From assembly GCF_004563925.1 (NCBI RefSeq), contig NZ_SPNJ01000004.1, positions 248,001-312,000 on the forward strand: DNA of 64,000 nucleotides, written 5' to 3'. The translations under genes were made by a program, and so were the position numbers. This document shows, one piece after another, positions 61,329 through 64,000 of the stretch; position 1 is the stretch's first letter, and the number at the start of each line of letters is the position of its first letter. The notes under the pieces were generated by a model. The model had not been told where the DNA came from and did no database searches. It was given only the letters and a program-made list of their open reading frames with translations. Source of the DNA: Herbaspirillum sp. 3R11 (GTDB lineage: Bacteria; Pseudomonadota; Gammaproteobacteria; Burkholderiales; Burkholderiaceae_D).

Positions 61329-62522
61329 TTAGTCCGCTTGCTTGCGCAGGAAAGCCGGAATGTCATAGGTTTCCATGCCATTCTTTTCCAGCGCGCGCAC
61401 GGTGTCGGAAGCCGACTCGCGACGCCATACCGCCGGCGCCTTCATGCCGCCGAAAGCTGCGCCGGTTTGCGCGCCGCCGTTGGCGTTGTTCATCGTGCCG
61501 GTGCCGGCCATCATCGGTTCGTTGTGGGTACCGGTGCGCAGCATCGGCGTCTGCACCAGTTGCACCGACTTGCGGCTGCGGCCCAGGCCGGTTGCCACGA
61601 CAGTCACGCGGATGTCGTCGCCCATGGCGTCGTCGTACGCGATGCCTTGCGCGATCGATGCATCAGGAGCGGCGAAAGCGCGCACGGTTGCCATGACTTC
61701 CTTGATTTCCTTGCCCTTCAGGTTGCGGCTGGCGGTCACGTTGACCAGCACGCCGCGCGCGCCGGACAGATCGATACCGTCGAGCAGCGGCGATGCCACT
61801 GCCTGCTCCGCCGCCACGCGGGCGCGGTCCATGCCGGAAGCGGTGGCCGTACCCATCATGGCCTTGCCCTGCTCGCCCATGATGGTCTTGACGTCGTTGA
61901 AGTCGACGTTGATGTGACCAGGCACGTTGATGATTTCAGCGATACCGGCGACGGCGTTGTTCAGCACGTCATCGGCATGACCCAGCCATTCGATCATGCT
62001 GTCATCTTCGTAGATCTCTTCCAGCTTTTCGTTCAGGATGATGATCAGGGAGTCGACATGCTGCCCCAGTTCTTCCAGACCCTGGTCGGCGATATCCATG
62101 CACTTCTGGCCTTCGTACGAGAACGGCTTGGAGACCACCGCAACCGTCAGCGCGCCCAGCGACTTGGCGACTTCGGCCACCACCGGCGCAGCGCCGGTGC
62201 CGGTGCCGCCGCCCATGCCTGCGGCGATGAACACCATGTGCGCACCGCGCAGCGCATCTTCGATGCGCGAACGGGTTTCTTCCGCCAGACGGCGGCCGAC
62301 TTGCGGCTGCATGCCTGCGCCCAGACCGGTTTCACCGATCTGGATGACGTTGTCGGCCTTCGACATTTTCAGTGCTTGCGCATCTGTATTGGCCACAATG
62401 AACTCAACACCGGACACGCCTCTGTTGATCATGTGTTGCACCGCGTTGCCGCCTGCACCGCCCACGCCCACGACCTTGATGATCGTGCCGAGAGTGGCAT
62501 TGTCGAGCATATTTATTTCCAT
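61329..62522 (-). CDS. ftsZ: Cell division protein FtsZ
   Basis: Tubulin-like GTPase that forms the division ring. The 397-residue protein has VVGVGGAGGNAVQHMI, the tubulin signature GGGTGTGAAPVVAEVAKSLG near residues 104-123, NVDFNDVKTIMGEQGKAMMG, and the C-terminal docking peptide YDIPAFLRKQAD, which binds FtsA and ZipA. The linker is of normal length. AAGGAG precedes the ATG. It follows ftsA by 149 bases, an A/T-richer gap with a duplicated ACTGAATAA (62620 and 62654). Confidence 0.98.
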   Translation of the reverse strand: MEINMLDNATLGTIIKVVGVGGAGGNAVQHMINRGVSGVEFIVANTDAQALKMSKADNVIQIGETGLGAGMQPQVGRRLAEETRSRIEDALRGAHMVFIAAGMGGGTGTGAAPVVAEVAKSLGALTVAVVSKPFSYEGQKCMDIADQGLEELGQHVDSLIIILNEKLEEIYEDDSMIEWLGHADDVLNNAVAGIAEIINVPGHINVDFNDVKTIMGEQGKAMMGTATASGMDRARVAAEQAVASPLLDGIDLSGARGVLVNVTASRNLKGKEIKEVMATVRAFAAPDASIAQGIAYDDAMGDDIRVTVVATGLGRSRKSVQLVQTPMLRTGTHNEPMMAGTGTMNNANGGAQTGAAFGGMKAPAVWRRESASDTVRALEKNGMETYDIPAFLRKQAD

Positions 62523-62671
62523 GATGACTCCTTAAATATATGTATGTGCAGCTTGCAGTTGATAGGCATCACGCGGTGTGACGACTAGCAACTGAGAACT
62601 GCGTGTTGCTGATCCGAAGACTGAATAACTAAAAACCAAATTGAACATTGAAAACTGAATAATGCGACCGC

Positions 62672-63904
62672 TTAAAAATTGCCTAGAAACCATTCCTTCA
62701 TACGCTGCCAGATTGCCTTTACCGAACCTTCCTGACGGGTCACGATGTACCCGCGCAGATACTGCTTTTTCGCTTCCAACAACAACCCCAATACGGTGGA
62801 ATAGCGTGGACTGCGCACCACGTCGGCCAACTGCCCGCTGTATTCCGGCGTCCCCAGGCGGGCCGGCTTGAGGAAAATGTCCTCCGCCAGCTCAATCATT
62901 CCCGGCATCATCGCGGAGCCGCCGGTGAGGACAATGCCAGACGACAGCACCTCTTCGTAACCGGACTCGCGCACCACCTGATGCACCAATGCAAACAACT
63001 CTTCCACACGCGGCTCGATCACTGCCGCCAGCGCCTGGCGCGACAGGGTGCGCGGATTGCGGTCACCTAGGCCCGGCACTTCCAGCGTCTCGGTTGGATC
63101 CGCCAGGATCTGCTTGGCCACGCCGTAGCGCAGCTTGATTTCTTCCGCCTCCAGCGTCGGCGTGCGCAAGGCCATCGCGATGTCGTTGGTGATCTGATCG
63201 CCGGCGATCGGGATCACTGCGGTGTGACGGATCGCGCCTTCGGTAAACACCGCCACGTCGGTGGTGCCGCCGCCGATGTCGACCAGCACCACGCCCAGTT
63301 CACGTTCATCCGGCGTCAGCACGGAATCGGCCGAAGCCATCGGTTGCAAAATCAGATCCGATACTTCCAGACCACAGCGACGTACACACTTGACAATGTT
63401 CTGCACCGCCGACACCGCGCCGGTCACGATGTGCACTTTTACCTCGAGTCGGATGCCGCTCATGCCGATTGGTTCACGCACATCTTCCTGATTGTCGACG
63501 ATGAATTCCTGCGGCACGGTATGCAGCAATTGCTGGTCGGTCGGGATGTTGACGGCCTTGGCGGTTTCGATCACGCGCGACACGTCCGCGGCGCTGACTT
63601 CCTTGTCCTTGATCGCCACCATGCCGCTCGAATTGAAGCTGCGGATATGGCTGCCCGCGATGCCGGTGTAGACATTGCGGATCTTGCAGTCGGCCATCAG
63701 CTCGGCCTCTTCGAGCGCGCGCTGGATCGATTCGACCGTGGCTTCGATGTTGACCACCACGCCCTTCTTCAATCCCTTGGATTCGGACTGGCCCAGGCCG
63801 ATCACTTCGTGGCGTCCGTCCTGCAATACTTCCGCCACCACGGCCACCACCTTGGAGGTGCCGATGTCGAGACCGACGATCAGGTTTTTTGCGTCTTTTG
63901 TCAT
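62672..63904 (-). CDS. ftsA: Cell division protein FtsA
   Basis: Actin-like protein that tethers FtsZ to the membrane. The 410-residue protein has the phosphate-1 loop VGLDIGTSKVVAVVAEV near residue 9, the 1C domain, phosphate-2 LVDIGGGTTDVAVFTEG near 207, IVLTGGSAMMPGMIELAE near 325, and a C-terminal amphipathic helix (GSVKAIWQRMKEWFLGNF). It begins 10 bases after ftsQ. Confidence 0.98.
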   Translation of the reverse strand: MTKDAKNLIVGLDIGTSKVVAVVAEVLQDGRHEVIGLGQSESKGLKKGVVVNIEATVESIQRALEEAELMADCKIRNVYTGIAGSHIRSFNSSGMVAIKDKEVSAADVSRVIETAKAVNIPTDQQLLHTVPQEFIVDNQEDVREPIGMSGIRLEVKVHIVTGAVSAVQNIVKCVRRCGLEVSDLILQPMASADSVLTPDERELGVVLVDIGGGTTDVAVFTEGAIRHTAVIPIAGDQITNDIAMALRTPTLEAEEIKLRYGVAKQILADPTETLEVPGLGDRNPRTLSRQALAAVIEPRVEELFALVHQVVRESGYEEVLSSGIVLTGGSAMMPGMIELAEDIFLKPARLGTPEYSGQLADVVRSPRYSTVLGLLLEAKKQYLRGYIVTRQEGSVKAIWQRMKEWFLGNF

Positions 63905-63914
63905 ATCGTTCCGC

Positions 63915-64000
63915 TTATTTTTTCTTTCCGTTCAATGCAGCCAGTACCAGTCCATCCGCCTTCAGCGCCAGACCGTTCGGGTAACGCATGTCGACATTTT
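63915..64000 (-). CDS. ftsQ: Cell division protein FtsQ (3' end only)
   Basis: The last 27 codons and TAA stop of a gene continuing past the window edge. The visible peptide (NVDMRYPNGLALKADGLVLA, ending NGKKK) matches the FtsQ C-terminus, where VDxRYPNG is conserved. Position before ftsA agrees. Confidence 0.9.
   Translation of the reverse strand, partial: NVDMRYPNGLALKADGLVLAALNGKKK

Overview
The window is a GC-rich (about 60 %), densely packed stretch of bacterial chromosome. It is almost entirely housekeeping. Gene families and gene order (ftsQ-ftsA-ftsZ-peroxiredoxin-lpxC; argJ-ATPase-mutT beside yacG-zapD-coaE-pilD-pilC-pilB; rplU-rpmA-obgE-proB; accB-accC-prmA; a CNP1-family gene next to rppH) point to a betaproteobacterium of the Burkholderiales, most likely an Oxalobacteraceae member of the Herbaspirillum/Collimonas type. 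That assignment is inferred from gene content and synteny, not from a database search. I see no prophage, insertion sequence, CRISPR array or rRNA operon. One tRNA gene, tRNA-Pro(CGG), is present.

Layout. 0-4.4 kb: the 3' part of an M23 peptidase gene, anmK, a glycine-zipper lipoprotein and an orphan amino-acid binding protein. 4.4-12.9 kb (minus strand): corA, mtgA, aroE, a TonB-like protein, an RNB exoribonuclease, ubiC, a YqiA-like esterase and mpl; the last four of these are joined by 4-base or shorter overlaps. 13-20.7 kb (plus): an uncharacterised protein, TlpA-like thioredoxin, aroQ, accB, accC, prmA, a zinc-ribbon/DUF3426 protein, a PfkB kinase and a peroxiredoxin. 20.8-29.4 kb (minus): yggT, a histone H1-like Lys/Ala/Pro repeat protein, nrdB, nrdA, ampD, a small PP0621-type protein and a CcsA/YpjD-type protein. 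29.5-32.1 kb: a three-gene nitrate/sulfonate/taurine-type ABC transporter lying between ypjD and ffh. 32.4-38.9 kb: ffh, a SWIB-domain histone-like protein, a lytic transglycosylase, proS, rppH and a CNP1-like protein. 39-43.7 kb: proB, obgE, rpmA, rplU, then divergent ispB and tRNA-Pro. 43.9-50.4 kb: a CorC/HlyC-type protein, pilB-pilC-pilD-coaE, zapD and yacG. 50.5-54.7 kb (minus): mutT, a DUF815 ATPase, argJ, a DUF2272 lipoprotein and gdx/sugE. 54.8-64 kb: secA, an M23 peptidase, a DUF721/DciA-like protein, lpxC, a peroxiredoxin, ftsZ, ftsA and the 3' end of ftsQ.

Together the genes serve cell-wall synthesis and recycling (mtgA, mpl, anmK, ampD, M23 and transglycosylase enzymes), division (ftsQAZ, zapD), outer-membrane and fatty-acid synthesis (lpxC, accBC), protein export (secA, ffh, yggT), deoxynucleotide supply (nrdAB), quinone and aromatic precursors (ubiC, aroE, aroQ, ispB) and type IV pilus assembly (pilBCD).

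The most interesting signals are in non-coding DNA. (1) A 269-bp element at 50897-51165 has 32-bp, 31/32-matched terminal inverted repeats enclosing two long hairpins, and exactly fills the gap between the DUF815 ATPase and mutT. (2) A 123-bp imperfect palindrome at 52169-52291 fills much of the next gap in the same operon. (3) A clear guanidine-II (mini-ykkC) riboswitch sits ahead of gdx and a DUF2272 lipoprotein. (4) An nrdA promoter carries two NrdR-like boxes, one over the -10 element, and a leader of about 460 nt. Also notable are a PilB that lacks its N-terminal domain, an lpxC promoter that may give a leaderless mRNA, and a terminator whose T-tract touches the anmK start codon.
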